DNA of 64,000 nucleotides from Clostridium frigoris (GTDB lineage Bacteria > Bacillota > Clostridia > Clostridiales > Clostridiaceae), in assembly GCF_018861865.1 (NCBI RefSeq), contig NZ_JAHLDV010000005.1:62001-126000 (forward strand), given 5' to 3'. Position 1 is the stretch's first letter. Each line of letters begins with the position of its first letter. Both the position numbers and the translations under genes were made by a program. Shown piece after piece: positions 1-9,758 of the stretch. Below the pieces are notes generated by a model that was not told the DNA's origin, made no database searches, and saw only the letters and a list, made by a program, of their open reading frames with translations.

Positions 1-131
1 TTTATAACTTTTTTACCTAATTCGATATCATTAATAAATCCTTCAGAAACTCCAATTTTTTTACCTAATTGTTTTTGGCTTACCTCTTTTGTTTCTCTTA
101 CTTGTTTAATCCTATCTCCTACTCTACTCAT
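1..131 (-). CDS. XRE-family helix-turn-helix regulator, N-terminal part
   Basis: Only the first 43 codons are in the window; the gene runs off the left edge. The start ATG follows a GGCGGAG ribosome site. The protein begins MSRVGDRIKQVRE and continues through SQKQLGKKIGVSEGFINDIE, which is the typical order of a Cro/C1-type helix-turn-helix: a first helix, then the QLG..IGVS..F turn and the recognition helix. It is therefore a probable DNA-binding regulator. Its target and its C-terminal domain cannot be seen. It may instead be a longer protein with an N-terminal HTH. Confidence 0.8.
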   Translation of the reverse strand, partial: MSRVGDRIKQVRETKEVSQKQLGKKIGVSEGFINDIELGKKVI

Positions 132-296
132 AATTCTCCGCCTTTCCAATTGAATAATTATTTTTAATCATTTAATTATAATTTTACACCATTTACGGTA
201 TATATAAAAATTTTTATTTAAAATTTGTAACTATTTGTACAACAAAATATAAATCCTCTACTTATAGCAGAAGATTTATATAATGCATCATGTACT

Positions 297-674
297 TTAT
301 TTACTTTTCTTATAAGCTTCTCTTTCTGCAATCAGATGATGCATAAGATAATTGACTGTCCAATTTATAGACGTTGGTGTTACTGCTGCAAGTATTGTAT
401 CGCTGCTTTTAATTTGTCTTATGTCATCAATTAGCTCATACAATTCCTTGTCTTCAAAATTACTAAATATAAGTAATTTTTCATTAGGTAATTCAGTATT
501 AACCTTTATTTTTTTAATATCTTGTAATACTTCCCTAATTGTTACATTGCCCATATTTTTCTCAATTACTCTGCAAGGTAATATGTTTTGTTTTGCCAAT
601 AACTCATTAAGTACTTCTTCCTCAACACCCGTTAGTCCATATGCAAGGATGCTTTTTTCATTAATAAGATTCAC
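297..674 (-). CDS. DUF3783 domain-containing protein
   Basis: A 125-aa soluble protein with no signal peptide. The C-terminal half (about residues 60-120) has the pattern of the DUF3783 family: LLIFSNFEDKELYELID, then ILAAVTPTSINWTVNYLM and HHLIAERE. The family has no established function and is common in Clostridia as a short single-domain protein. It lies 51 bp downstream of the cyclophilin gene on the same strand with its own weak GGGGG ribosome site, so co-transcription is possible. The family assignment is from memory of the motif. Confidence 0.75.
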   Translation of the reverse strand: MNLINEKSILAYGLTGVEEEVLNELLAKQNILPCRVIEKNMGNVTIREVLQDIKKIKVNTELPNEKLLIFSNFEDKELYELIDDIRQIKSSDTILAAVTPTSINWTVNYLMHHLIAEREAYKKSK

Positions 675-725
675 ACTATATCCCCCCTACAATTTATTAT
701 TTTTACTGATTTGGTTGATGTATAC

Positions 726-1244
726 TTATTTTATTTTTTTTGGCTCACTGTACTCAATTCCTAAAGTATCAACACTCATGCTTTTTATTTTTTGTTCTTT
801 ATTTGGTTTATCTCTAAAATCTCTTTTTACCTTAGCTATTTCTAAAGCATCTTCCAATCCCTCAGTTACCTTACCAAAAGCTGCATAACTTCCATCTAAA
901 TGATAAGAATTAGCTACCATTATAAAGAACTGACTTCCTGCTGAATCCGAATCATTAGATCTAGCCATTGATAAAACACCTGTTGAATGTTTTAAATCAT
1001 TTTTAAATTTATTAGAAGAAAACTCACCTTTTATAGAATAATCTGGTCCACCTACGCCTGTTCCTTCAGGACAACCGCCTTGAATCATAAATCCTGGAAT
1101 TACTCTATGAAAAATAAGTCCATTATAAAAACCCTTGTTTATAAGACTAATAAAATTATTTACCGTATTCGGTGCAACTTCTGGATATAACTCAGCCTTT
1201 ATCACTTTTCCATCTTGCATATTAATTGTAACTATTGGATTCAT
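726..1244 (-). CDS. Cyclophilin-type peptidyl-prolyl cis-trans isomerase
   Basis: A 172-aa cytoplasmic cyclophilin that catalyses cis-trans isomerisation of X-Pro bonds in protein folding. The core motifs are present: the catalytic-loop arginine in IFHRVIPGFMIQGG (about residues 44-57), then SMARSNDSDSAGSQFFIM (about 92-109) and the HLDGSYAAFGKV segment. No signal peptide or lipobox is present, so it acts in the cytosol. A lysine-rich tail of about 12 residues extends past the usual end. The start follows AAAGGAGAG at good spacing. Length matches the bacterial PpiB class. Confidence 0.93.
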   Translation of the reverse strand: MNPIVTINMQDGKVIKAELYPEVAPNTVNNFISLINKGFYNGLIFHRVIPGFMIQGGCPEGTGVGGPDYSIKGEFSSNKFKNDLKHSTGVLSMARSNDSDSAGSQFFIMVANSYHLDGSYAAFGKVTEGLEDALEIAKVKRDFRDKPNKEQKIKSMSVDTLGIEYSEPKKIK

Positions 1245-1387
1245 ATATTTATCTCTCCTTTATGTTATCTATTCATATTAAATTATATCACATTTTATAT
1301 CATTTACTATTTTTTATATATAAGGACACTCTCAAAAATAATTAGTTAAGACCTATCTATTCTTAAGAATGTCATTCTAATTAAAAA

Positions 1388-1828
1388 TTAAATGTTTTCC
1401 TTACCAACGCTTATCTGTAAACTCATTTTTTCTTGTGGTTCTTCTAATTTTATTTGGATATTTCCTCCTGGAAGTATTATCAAAGAATATTCTTCTAGCA
1501 TGTCAATCGCTCGATTTATATCAATATTAACTATATCTATTTCTAAATTATCTAATGTTTCTCCTTTATCATACTTATAGCCAATATTTAAACCACCAAA
1601 TGTAGTTGTATCTTTGAATTGTTTATCATCATTTGTAATAATTAAATGCGCAATGTTCTTATTTCCTTCAAATTTACATACTAAATGGTTTATAACACAT
1701 AAGCAATTATTTTGCACGGGATTATCTATAGTTATACAATTAATTTTATTTATCCCTTCAATTTTCATATCAAATGTATCCTGATCTACCTTGTATTCAT
1801 TATCTTTTTTAAATTGAAATACTCTCAT
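1388..1828 (-). CDS. Conserved-type hypothetical protein
   Basis: A 146-aa soluble, acidic protein that I do not recognise. It has no membrane segment, signal peptide or obvious catalytic motif. The sequence is rich in beta-type patches (CLCVINHLVCKFEG, AHLIITNDDK, SLIILPGGNIQIKLEE), which suggests an all-beta fold. Three cysteines cluster near residues 40-52. The ribosome site (AAGGTGAT) precedes the ATG. Codon use resembles the neighbours. It stands alone, with non-coding sequence on both sides, so context gives no hint of its role. Confidence 0.6.
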   Translation of the reverse strand: MRVFQFKKDNEYKVDQDTFDMKIEGINKINCITIDNPVQNNCLCVINHLVCKFEGNKNIAHLIITNDDKQFKDTTTFGGLNIGYKYDKGETLDNLEIDIVNIDINRAIDMLEEYSLIILPGGNIQIKLEEPQEKMSLQISVGKENI

Positions 1829-1995
1829 TTCATCACCTTATTTCTGTTGTTTCTTTGTATAGTTTATACTATTCACCTAGTCATGCTATTGCTATAATTA
1901 ATTTTATTATAAGTACCTTATGTTATTTAAATGGAATTTAAAAATTGGGTATTTAGCTTATACTAGCTAATTTTACATCCCAGAATAAAAACAAA

Positions 1996-2031
1996 AACAG
2001 CCTAAAACTAATTTAATAGTTTTAGGCTGTT
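1996..2031 (-). terminator. Rho-independent terminator of murI
   Basis: A perfect 15-bp stem (1996-2010 with 2017-2031) and a 6-nt loop. Read on the minus strand it is followed by a TTTGTTTTTATT tract, 45 bp after the end of the glutamate racemase gene. Confidence 0.9.
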
Positions 2032-2076
2032 CTTATATATATATACAATGCTTTCTCTTAAGTCTACATAATAAGA

Positions 2077-2850
2077 CTATAGTTTTAATAATTTATAACT
2101 TAAATCTATTGTATTATCATCTATAGATGAACTATATATAGTTACAATACCTTTTGTTTCCTTTTCATTTAAAAGATTATTACGATTAAGTTGCCTTTTT
2201 AATTGATTGACTGTACCTATACTTCCATCAATTATAATAGTTTTTTCTCCAACGATCTTAATTAATTCTTTTTTTATAAATGGATAGTGAGTACATCCAA
2301 GTACTATAGCTGCTACATCTAAATGGCTAAACTCTTTTAACTTTCCTTTTAAATACTTATTAATCTCATCGCCCTCTATAATTCCTTTTTCGATAAGTTC
2401 AACTAGCCCCGCACAAGGCAAAGGTATTATATCAACTTCTTTGTTGTACAACTTCATTAAATTATCAAACTTTTTTTCAGTTAAAGTCATAGGAGTTGCC
2501 ATAATAATTACGCTTTTGCCCCTACTAATTTCTACAGCAGGCTTAAGTGCTGGCTCTATACCAATTATAGGTATATCTTTATACCTGTTACGGAGTTCAT
2601 CAATAGCCGCACTAGTAGCAGTGTTACAAGCAATCACTACTACTTTTACGCCTTTTTCCAAAAGAAAATCTACTGCCTTGAAAGTTAATTTTCTAACTTC
2701 ATTTACATTTTTAGTTCCATAGGGCGCATTTAATGAGTCTCCAAAATAAACAAAATCTTCATTAGGAAGTACTTTTAGAGATTCCTTTAACACACTTATT
2801 CCGCCTACCCCTGAATCAAAAAATCCTATTGGTCTTTCTCTATTATTCAC
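2077..2850 (-). CDS. murI: Glutamate racemase
   Basis: A 257-aa cofactor-independent racemase that converts L-glutamate to D-glutamate for peptidoglycan. Both catalytic cysteines are visible, in VIACNTATSAA (about residue 75) and VLGCTHYPFI (about residue 184). The substrate-binding N-terminal DSGVGGISVLKE and FVYFGDSLNAPYG motifs are intact. The start is GTG, placed after a GGTGGTGAT ribosome site; the only nearby ATG is out of frame. The gene is monocistronic, with a strong terminator 45 bp downstream. Length is typical of the family. Confidence 0.97.
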   Translation of the reverse strand: MNNRERPIGFFDSGVGGISVLKESLKVLPNEDFVYFGDSLNAPYGTKNVNEVRKLTFKAVDFLLEKGVKVVVIACNTATSAAIDELRNRYKDIPIIGIEPALKPAVEISRGKSVIIMATPMTLTEKKFDNLMKLYNKEVDIIPLPCAGLVELIEKGIIEGDEINKYLKGKLKEFSHLDVAAIVLGCTHYPFIKKELIKIVGEKTIIIDGSIGTVNQLKRQLNRNNLLNEKETKGIVTIYSSSIDDNTIDLSYKLLKL

Positions 2851-3018
2851 ATTATCACCACCATATTAAGATTAATAATTCTACATATAATTTATAAGAG
2901 AATAAAGATATTTATTGGTATGTAAGCATTTATTAGTCACATATACACATTCTCTTAAATAGTATGTTATTGAGTCTACCCATTTAATTTAAATTATACC
3001 ATAAAAGGAGGAATTGTT

Positions 3019-3315
3019 ATGCCTTCAGGCCCTAATTTATACAAAATTAAAGATTCAATAAGCAACGGTTTAGAGGTCTTATCAAACAAATCCGAAGATT
3101 TTATTGAAATATCCAAACTTAAATATAAACTCCACTTTGAAGAAAATAATATGGATAACCTCTACCTGGATCTTGGAAAAGAATTATACTCAATTTTTAA
3201 AACTAATAGTCATATTAATGAGTCTTTACTAGATTACTGTAATGCCCTAAAAAAAATAGAGAATCGTATAAAAAATCTTGATAAAGAAATTAATAAAGTA
3301 AATAGAAGCAAATAA
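3019..3315 (+). CDS. Small coiled-coil hypothetical protein
   Basis: A 98-aa charged, helical protein on the plus strand with an excellent AGGAGG site before its ATG. The centre (LKYKLHFEENNMDNLYLDLGKELYSIF) and the C-terminus (IENRIKNLDKEINKV) look like heptad helices able to form a coiled coil. No cysteine cluster, membrane segment or enzyme motif is present. It resembles the short zinc-free helical proteins common in clostridia, but I cannot name a family. It is convergent with the downstream sensor-kinase gene. Confidence 0.65.
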   Translation: MPSGPNLYKIKDSISNGLEVLSNKSEDFIEISKLKYKLHFEENNMDNLYLDLGKELYSIFKTNSHINESLLDYCNALKKIENRIKNLDKEINKVNRSK

Positions 3316-3391
3316 GTGTTATAAGATAACCTTAAGCTGCACACTACCTACAAGGCAAGGTGCAGTTAACTTCTATTTAAAAACGTCTAAT

Positions 3392-4855
3392 CTATATATT
3401 ACCTACGCTCTTCTTTAATTTTATTATAAAATTGCAACCCTTATCTATATCTTGCACTAAAGTTATATTCCCACCATGTTTTTGAATTATTGCTTTTGAT
3501 ATTGCAAGCCCAAGCCCTGTACCACCACTCCTAGAATTTCTCGTAGTATCTACTCGAACAAAAGGTTCAAAAATATTACCTTGAAATTCTTTAGGTATTC
3601 CTATTCCGTTGTCCTCAATAATAATTATAACATCATTATTATCTAATAAAAGATTGATATTAATAGTAATCCCTGGACTATTATATTTAATACTATTTAA
3701 TAAAATGTTGCTTAATGCTCTATCTAAGTTTTTTCTATCAAATGGTATTTCAACTTCATCTTCTGTAATACTAAATTCATATAAAACGCCTTTTTGCTCC
3801 ATAATTGGAACATACCCTGCAATTAGTTCTCGTAAAAACTCACCTATATCATGATTACCTATGTCTAATTTATATTCTGTACTTTCAATACGTGAAAATT
3901 CGAATAAATCTTGAATTAGATCATTCGCTCGTCTACTATTGTTATTAATAACTTTTAATAACTTATTTCTATCCTCTATATTAATGTCATCATTTTCTAA
4001 TATAAATTCGGAATATCCTAATATACTTGTTAACGGATTTTTTAAATCATGTGATATATCAAGTATCATCCTTTTCCTATTATGTTCTGCTTTTTCCTTT
4101 AATAACTTCTCCTTTTGTATCTTTTCTGCCATTAAATTAAATGCATCCTTTAGTTGACCAATTTCGTTTAAAGAATTAATTTCAACCCTTGTTGAGTATT
4201 CACCATTTTTTACAGTGTTAACACCTTTTAAAAGTTTTTTTAACGGTTTTACAAAAATCATTGATGTAAGTTTAGAATAAAGTACCATTGTAGATAATAG
4301 AAATACAAATATTATAAATGGGAATATTGTTAAGAAATTAAATCCATAATTCTTACGTTTACTAGCCTCTTCCAATTGTTGCTTATGTTCAAAACCCCAG
4401 GTATATGCATCAAATATGCTATTTGGCATAGCTGTAATTAGAATAAGCTCTTTCTTGGTACCATATTTACTAGAATAAAAATAACCATCTTTTAAATTAT
4501 TGGTAATCATATCATGATAATACTTTTGTGAATATTTAAATCCCACTTCATGCTTACTACCATTTTCCATAACAATAGTTAGATTTTTATCAAGTACTTC
4601 AACATAGCCCTTATGTTTTATGAAATTTGTTACGTTTATATCTTTATAATTTTGCTTTATAATATACTCTGCTGTAGTTTTATCTGTTGGTAAATCTAAA
4701 TAATTAGAAGAAAAATAAAACAATAAAGTTACAATTGTTAGAATGAATATTGCAACTAATATAATTGTAAATACAATATAATTCTTAAATAATTGAGTAG
4801 CCATTTTCTTGCTTTTAAAGTAAATTCCTAATTTTTTTAACTTTTTTCTATTCAT
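3392..4855 (-). CDS. Membrane sensor histidine kinase
   Basis: A 487-aa kinase of the OmpR-partner type. It has a first membrane helix at about 25-48, an extracytoplasmic sensor of about 125 residues, a second helix at about 173-197, then HAMP, HisKA with the phospho-acceptor in LDISHDLKNPLTSILGYSE, and a HATPase domain (N box LLNSIKYN, G1 IEDNGIGIP, G2 GGTGLGLAIS). It would autophosphorylate and pass phosphate to the response regulator encoded just upstream, whose 3' end it overlaps by 8 bp. The signal cannot be read from the sensor sequence. No transporter or peptidase gene sits next to the pair. Confidence 0.95.
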   Translation of the reverse strand: MNRKKLKKLGIYFKSKKMATQLFKNYIVFTIILVAIFILTIVTLLFYFSSNYLDLPTDKTTAEYIIKQNYKDINVTNFIKHKGYVEVLDKNLTIVMENGSKHEVGFKYSQKYYHDMITNNLKDGYFYSSKYGTKKELILITAMPNSIFDAYTWGFEHKQQLEEASKRKNYGFNFLTIFPFIIFVFLLSTMVLYSKLTSMIFVKPLKKLLKGVNTVKNGEYSTRVEINSLNEIGQLKDAFNLMAEKIQKEKLLKEKAEHNRKRMILDISHDLKNPLTSILGYSEFILENDDINIEDRNKLLKVINNNSRRANDLIQDLFEFSRIESTEYKLDIGNHDIGEFLRELIAGYVPIMEQKGVLYEFSITEDEVEIPFDRKNLDRALSNILLNSIKYNSPGITININLLLDNNDVIIIIEDNGIGIPKEFQGNIFEPFVRVDTTRNSRSGGTGLGLAISKAIIQKHGGNITLVQDIDKGCNFIIKLKKSVGNI

Positions 4856-5540
4856 TATGATGTAACTCCATTTTATAACCTATACATCTTATTGTTTTTA
4901 AATATTTAGGATTTTTAGGATCTTCTTCAATTTTTTCTCTAATATGACTTATGTGTACCATAATAGTATTTGAATCCCCATAATATGGATTACACCACAC
5001 TATTTCATATAACTGTTTTTTAGTGTATACCTTTCCTGGATTCTCTAAAATAAACTCTAATAACCTATATTCCTTCGGATTTAAAGCTAAAGCTATATTG
5101 TTTTTATAAATACAGCAACTATCCTTGTCTAGTCTTAATTCTCCAACAACTATTCCAGTTTTATGAGTTTTATTAGCATACTTATAATACCTTCTGAGCT
5201 GAGCCTTAACCCGTGCAATTATTTCAATAGGGCTAAATGGTTTTATTACATAATCATCAGCTCCTAGCCCAAGACCAAATATTTTATCAGACTCTTCTTC
5301 CCTTGCAGTTATAAAAATCACTGGTATCTCACTAGTTTCTCTAATTTTTTTAAGAACTTTAAATCCATCAATTTTTGGAATCATAACATCAAGTAGCGCA
5401 ATATCTATATCTTTAGTCTCAAATATATTTAAAGCTTGAACACCATCTTCTGCCGTAAAAATTTTGTATCCTTCTTTTGATAAATGGATTTCTAGCAATT
5501 CTCTTATATCTTGTTCATCCTCTACAATTAAAATATTCAT
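4848..5540 (-). CDS. OmpR/PhoB-type response regulator
   Basis: A 230-aa regulator: receiver domain at about 1-115 and winged-helix DNA-binding domain at about 130-228. The acidic pocket (VEDE), the phospho-acceptor Asp51 in IALLDVMIPKIDGF, the conserved Thr and Lys (ITAREE, DDYVIKPF) are all present. The effector domain has the usual LNPKEYRLLEFILENPG start and ends with a RCIGYKM hairpin wing. A GGGAGGG site precedes the ATG. It overlaps the kinase gene by 8 bp, so the two are translated together. The regulon is unknown. Confidence 0.95.
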   Translation of the reverse strand: MNILIVEDEQDIRELLEIHLSKEGYKIFTAEDGVQALNIFETKDIDIALLDVMIPKIDGFKVLKKIRETSEIPVIFITAREEESDKIFGLGLGADDYVIKPFSPIEIIARVKAQLRRYYKYANKTHKTGIVVGELRLDKDSCCIYKNNIALALNPKEYRLLEFILENPGKVYTKKQLYEIVWCNPYYGDSNTIMVHISHIREKIEEDPKNPKYLKTIRCIGYKMELHHNE

Positions 5541-5622
5541 TATGCATCCCTCCCATCTTTATACATTGTAACCTAAAAGTTTACTTCACCTAGGATAAAA
5601 TTTTAAATCATACAATTTGACC

Positions 5623-6102
5623 CTATTTATGATATGGTTCACCACTTATTATTCTAAATCCTCTATAAATCTGCTCAAGCAGCATTACCCTAAATAACTG
5701 ATGTGGAAATGTCATCTTTGAAAAACACAACTTGTAATTTGACCTTTCTAAAACCGCTTTAGATAAACCGAGTGATCCACCAATTATAAACGCTATATTA
5801 CTCTCTCCCCTTACTCCCAAATTCCTTATGTAATTTGAAAGCTCCTGAGAGGATAACATATTTCCCTTTAGTTCTAAAGCAATAACAAACATACTGTCCT
5901 TAATATTCTTAAGTATAGCATCGCCTTCTTTTACCTTTATTAATATCTCTTCTTTTCCAGAAGCATTATCTGGAGTTTTCTCATCACTTAGCTCAATTAT
6001 ATTAAGTTTACAATATCTAGATAGTCTTTTGGAATACTCATCTATAGCACTTCTTAGATATTTTTCTTTTATTTTCCCTACACATATTACAGTTATTCTC
6101 AT
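5623..6102 (-). CDS. rlmH: 23S rRNA pseudouridine-1915 N3-methyltransferase RlmH
   Basis: A 159-aa SPOUT-class methyltransferase that uses S-adenosylmethionine to methylate pseudouridine 1915 of helix 69 in assembled ribosomes. The C-terminal trefoil-knot motifs are clear: IAFIIGGSLGLSKAV (about residues 104-118) and the MTFPHQLFRVMLLEQIYRGF segment, ending in the invariant GEPYHK. The N-terminal VICVGKIKEKYL is also typical. Length is the standard 159 residues. The gene is commonly found close to the clostridial origin, consistent with the rest of this window. Confidence 0.97.
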   Translation of the reverse strand: MRITVICVGKIKEKYLRSAIDEYSKRLSRYCKLNIIELSDEKTPDNASGKEEILIKVKEGDAILKNIKDSMFVIALELKGNMLSSQELSNYIRNLGVRGESNIAFIIGGSLGLSKAVLERSNYKLCFSKMTFPHQLFRVMLLEQIYRGFRIISGEPYHK

Positions 6103-6192
6103 TCTAAATCCCCTTTAATTTACTTATATTACAATTATCATACATATAATATACTATTGCATACCATATATCAAACTTAGGTACTAAAAAGA

Positions 6193-6222
6193 AATAAACC
6201 TTGCTTAAAAGCAAAGTTTATT
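6193..6222 (-). terminator. Terminator of the SEC-C protein gene
   Basis: A hairpin with 7-bp and 6-bp helices split by one mismatch (arms 6193-6206 and 6209-6222). On the minus strand it is followed by TTTCTTTTTAG. It lies between the SEC-C gene and rlmH. Confidence 0.75.
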
Positions 6223-6267
6223 ACTGTAATTCATTCTTTATTTTTTCTTTATATAATTAAGGTAAAA

Positions 6268-6765
6268 TTATTTCCCACAACATTTCTTATATTTTTTACC
6301 GCTTCCACAAGGGCATGGATCATTTCTTCCAACTTTATCATTATTCACTACCATTTTAGAATCTCTATATGATCTTTGAATTTCTTTTCTTTTTTCTTTT
6401 GAAAAAATCCCTTCCCATTGAGGAAGTTCATATAAATAATCTGCTTTTGCATCTAACATGTTAAAATAAAGTTTTTCGAAATCCACTTTGAAATTAACTT
6501 CTGTGTCACTTTCAGTTTCTTCTAATTGTACAGGTTCTAAAAGACTATCATTTATTCCATCAGTAAATCCCATGAAATATATGTTAGATACTTCAAAGTG
6601 TTTAGCAAGCTCTTCCATTGTGCCCTCAACCTTTTCTGTATGGTTTGCTAATAATTTAGTATAAATACGTCTTTCGATTTCACCATAGTCATGCCAAAAC
6701 GCAGCTTCTCCTCTACGTTTAACATAATCAACCACCATATCCGTCCATTCTTTATATAAACTCAT
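6268..6765 (-). CDS. SEC-C motif protein
   Basis: A 165-aa cytosolic protein. The last 23 residues form a SEC-C zinc motif ([19 protein letters not shown], cysteine pattern CxCx8CC), as at the C-terminus of SecA. The rest (about 1-140) is helical and acidic and matches no enzyme I recognise. SEC-C modules bind zinc and often mediate contact with the ribosome or with SecB-like partners. The gene has its own ribosome site (GAAGGAGAA) and terminator. A second SEC-C module in this window sits on the methionine aminopeptidase at 20764-21627, and the two share the KYKKC core. Confidence 0.8.
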   Translation of the reverse strand: MSLYKEWTDMVVDYVKRRGEAAFWHDYGEIERRIYTKLLANHTEKVEGTMEELAKHFEVSNIYFMGFTDGINDSLLEPVQLEETESDTEVNFKVDFEKLYFNMLDAKADYLYELPQWEGIFSKEKRKEIQRSYRDSKMVVNNDKVGRNDPCPCGSGKKYKKCCGK

Positions 6766-6881
6766 ACTCTATTCTCCTTCAAATCATAATATATTTATTA
6801 TATCTCATTATTATAATAAAAACTTCGTTAATATTCAACATATATGTTTAATATATTTGTACGTTTTTTATTATTTACTAT

Positions 6882-7445
6882 TTATTTGTTTAATAGTGTT
6901 AATCCTTCTTTACTGAAAGGCTTAGATACATTAAAGTTTCCACCTATAGTATTAATATCATTGTTCTCAAGTGTCATTTTAACTTTTTTTACAGACGACA
7001 ATTGAGTTAGCGACGCTGCTATACTCTGAAGACAACTTTTTTCTTTCGCCTCTGACATCTTTATTTTAGCTTCTTTACTTAAATTTACATAAGCAATATT
7101 ATCTTTAATTGAAAAACTAAGTAGTCTAGTTTCCCTCGGAAGTATTGGTTTTAATTCACTTTTTACAGTAGGTCCTTTTATAAGTTCCTGCATGATAGTC
7201 TCACCAATGAGCTCTTCCTTATTAATAATTCTCTCATCTTTAACTACTTTTACTGTTGATCCATCTTTAGTACCATCAAAATAAATACCTAATTGAATAA
7301 AGCCATCTTTTTCTAGAGGTAGTTTTAGATTTTCAAGTTTTTCTTTATTCGTGACGCTTTTCTCATCTTTTTCTTCACACCCTGAAAATGTAACTGTTGA
7401 CGCAACTAGAATAGAACATACTAATATTTTGATTGCTTTTTTCAT
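6882..7445 (-). CDS. GerMN-domain lipoprotein
   Basis: A 187-aa lipoprotein: a lysine-positive start, a hydrophobic helix and the lipobox TFSGC with the acylated cysteine at about residue 23. The mature part (about 50-185) fits one GerMN domain, with IMQELIKGPT followed by the LSFSIKDNIAYVNLSKEAKIK block seen in GerM and LpqB-like proteins. GerM of Bacillus has two such domains and acts in spore cell-wall assembly and germination. A single-domain clostridial form is probably a cell-surface or spore-envelope factor, but this is inference. Confidence 0.85.
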   Translation of the reverse strand: MKKAIKILVCSILVASTVTFSGCEEKDEKSVTNKEKLENLKLPLEKDGFIQLGIYFDGTKDGSTVKVVKDERIINKEELIGETIMQELIKGPTVKSELKPILPRETRLLSFSIKDNIAYVNLSKEAKIKMSEAKEKSCLQSIAASLTQLSSVKKVKMTLENNDINTIGGNFNVSKPFSKEGLTLLNK

Positions 7446-7538
7446 ATTTAACCTCTCCTTTAATAATTCACTAAAGTATTGAATTTACTGAGGTAATAAT
7501 ATTTATTCTTAAATGTAATTAAACCATCTCTTGGGTTG

Positions 7539-8324
7539 TTAAAATTCAATTAGATTGCTTGGCATATCTCTTTTAGCTAAATTCAAAGAAATATCCTTAC
7601 CTATTTCTATATTATTTTCTTTAAGAATATTAACCACTGTTTGATAAGCCAAATCAGGGAAATTGTTTGTTTTACTTAAGTGACCTAAAATGATATGTTT
7701 ATGTTTTTTGCTCATTATATCCACTATAGCTTGGCCACACGCATCATTAGACAAATGACCTACATCACTTAATATTCTTCTTTTTAATGAATATGGGTAT
7801 GGTCCGAATTTCACCATTTCTACATCATGGTTACTCTCGAGTAAAACCACATCAGCATCTTTTATTATATTCTTTACTTCCGGCGAAAAATAACCTAAGT
7901 CAGTAGCTATACACGCTTTCTTTTTTTCGGTATATAAAGCATATCCTATAGGCGCTGCTGCATCATGTGATAATTTATAATTTGTTATATGCATATCCAT
8001 TATATCCACAGAGTTATTATTTATAATTCTTATATTCTCTTTTTTTATATTCCCTATTTTACTCTCCATAGCTTTCCAAGTGTCTTCATTTGCATAAATG
8101 GGTATATTATATCTCCTTGAAACAATACCCGCACCCTTTATGTGGTCAGAGTGTTCATGAGTAATAAAAATACCATCGAGATCATTTGGGTTTTGATTTA
8201 TATATTTAAGTGCACCTTCAATGCTTTTTCCAGGCATACCTGCGTCCACTAAAATTTTTGTATTTTGTGACGCTACAAAAATACTATTTCCACTACTTCC
8301 ACTATATAATGGACAAAAAATCAT
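7539..8324 (-). CDS. walJ: WalJ/YycJ-like metallo-beta-lactamase-fold hydrolase
   Basis: A 261-aa MBL-fold protein. It begins with the YycJ-type LYSGSSGNSIFV and carries the metal motif ITHEHSDHIKGA (about residues 54-65), further ligands in ATDLGYFS and the late ILGHLSKTNN histidine. This family (YycJ/WalJ) is a DNA exonuclease or cell-division coordinator linked to the WalRK system in Bacillus. No walRK genes are adjacent here. It lies 25 bp downstream of murA on the same strand, so both may share a transcript. The symbol is by family similarity, not proof of orthology. Confidence 0.85.
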   Translation of the reverse strand: MIFCPLYSGSSGNSIFVASQNTKILVDAGMPGKSIEGALKYINQNPNDLDGIFITHEHSDHIKGAGIVSRRYNIPIYANEDTWKAMESKIGNIKKENIRIINNNSVDIMDMHITNYKLSHDAAAPIGYALYTEKKKACIATDLGYFSPEVKNIIKDADVVLLESNHDVEMVKFGPYPYSLKRRILSDVGHLSNDACGQAIVDIMSKKHKHIILGHLSKTNNFPDLAYQTVVNILKENNIEIGKDISLNLAKRDMPSNLIEF

Positions 8325-8349
8325 AATTGTCTCCTTTAATTTAAAATTG

Positions 8350-9606
8350 TTATATAGTAACCCTCTTTATGTCTGCACCAATACTTCTAAATTTTTCTTC
8401 TATATTGGGGTACCCTCTATCAATATGTTCTATGCCTAAAATTTCTGTTGTACCTTCTGCTATAAGCCCTGCAATAACTAAAGCTGCTCCGGCTCTTAAA
8501 TCTGATGCCACAACTACAGTTCCTTTAAGTTTACTTACACCATCAACTTTAGCAACAGTTCCTTCAACCTTTATATTAGCCCCCATTTTTTTTAATTCAT
8601 CAACTTGTTTAAATCTAGATTCATATATACTTTCATTTATTATGCTTCTCCCCTCTGAAATACAAAGCAATGCATTCATTGGTTGTTGCACATCCGTTGG
8701 AAAGCCTGGATAAGGAAGCGTCTTAATATTTACAGCCTTAAGTCTTCCGCTTGCCTTGACCGTAACACTATCTCCGCCTTCATGTACCTCTGCTCCCATT
8801 TCTATAAGCTTTGCAGAAATTGATTCAAGATGTTTTGGGATAACATTATTTATAGTTACCTCTCCACCACAAGCAGCTGCCGCTATCATAAAGGTACCTG
8901 CTTCAATTTGATCTGGAATTACACTATAGTTACATCCTGTTAATTCCTCAACCCCTATAATCCTTATAACATCCGTACCTGCACCTTTAATGTTAGCTCC
9001 CATAGAATTTAAAAAATTAGCTACATCAACAACATGTGGTTCTTTTGCAGAATTTTCTAAAATAGTTGTACCTTCTGCAAGCGTTGCGGCTGTCATTACA
9101 TTTATCGTTGCACCTACAGTAACAACATCAAAGTAAATACTAGTTCCGATTAACCTATCAGCATGAACATTTACAGCACCATTTTCAATAGTTACCGTTG
9201 CCCCAAGCGCTTCAAAACCTTTTATATGTTGGTCTATTGGTCTAGCCCCTATGGGACACCCTCCCGGAAGTTCTACTTTAGCCTTTTTAAACCTAGCTAA
9301 AAGCGCACCAATCAAATAATATGATGCTCTCATTTTTCTTACATCTTCCGTATTAGCATCTATGCTAATTATACTTGTGCTATCTATTGTAACTGAATCT
9401 TTTTCTCTTTTAATTTCGCAGCCTAAATTTTCCAATATTCTTTCAATACAATTTACATCTTCTATATCTGGAATATTGTCAATGATACATTTACCTTTAC
9501 TTGCTATTATAGCTATTGGTAAAATTGCTACTGCCGCATTTTTTGCACCACTTATTTCCACTTGACCAAGGATACGTCGACCCCCGTTAATTACCAATTT
9601 ATCCAT
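8350..9606 (-). CDS. murA: UDP-N-acetylglucosamine 1-carboxyvinyltransferase
   Basis: A 418-aa EPSP-synthase-fold enzyme that transfers enolpyruvate from PEP to UDP-GlcNAc, the first committed step of peptidoglycan synthesis. The N-terminal [20 protein letters not shown] and the active-site loop [18 protein letters not shown] are intact. The loop cysteine, target of fosfomycin, is present. The C-terminal [13 protein letters not shown] and [13 protein letters not shown] motifs complete the fold. The start has a GTGAGGATG ribosome site. Clostridia usually carry two murA copies; which paralogue this is cannot be told from one copy. Confidence 0.97.
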   Translation of the reverse strand: MDKLVINGGRRILGQVEISGAKNAAVAILPIAIIASKGKCIIDNIPDIEDVNCIERILENLGCEIKREKDSVTIDSTSIISIDANTEDVRKMRASYYLIGALLARFKKAKVELPGGCPIGARPIDQHIKGFEALGATVTIENGAVNVHADRLIGTSIYFDVVTVGATINVMTAATLAEGTTILENSAKEPHVVDVANFLNSMGANIKGAGTDVIRIIGVEELTGCNYSVIPDQIEAGTFMIAAAACGGEVTINNVIPKHLESISAKLIEMGAEVHEGGDSVTVKASGRLKAVNIKTLPYPGFPTDVQQPMNALLCISEGRSIINESIYESRFKQVDELKKMGANIKVEGTVAKVDGVSKLKGTVVVASDLRAGAALVIAGLIAEGTTEILGIEHIDRGYPNIEEKFRSIGADIKRVTI

Positions 9607-9758
9607 ATTTGTATCATCCTCACTATACCTTATATATTAAGTATTTTTATTTTTATACATATAACTCAATTATACCATACCTACATTATATTCTAGCACT
9701 TATTTTAAAAATGTGGGATAATATTGTTATGTTTAACACAATATTTATAATTTTTATT

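Noticed and set aside
352-888. 178-aa plus-strand open frame opposite the DUF3783 and cyclophilin genes
   Set aside because: It is antisense to two well-supported genes and has a hydrophobic, Ser-rich composition typical of reverse-strand shadows.
3335-3367. Hairpin CTGCAC...GTGCAG after the 98-aa protein gene
   Set aside because: The stem is only 6 bp with a long loop and no T-tract on either side; too weak to call a terminator.
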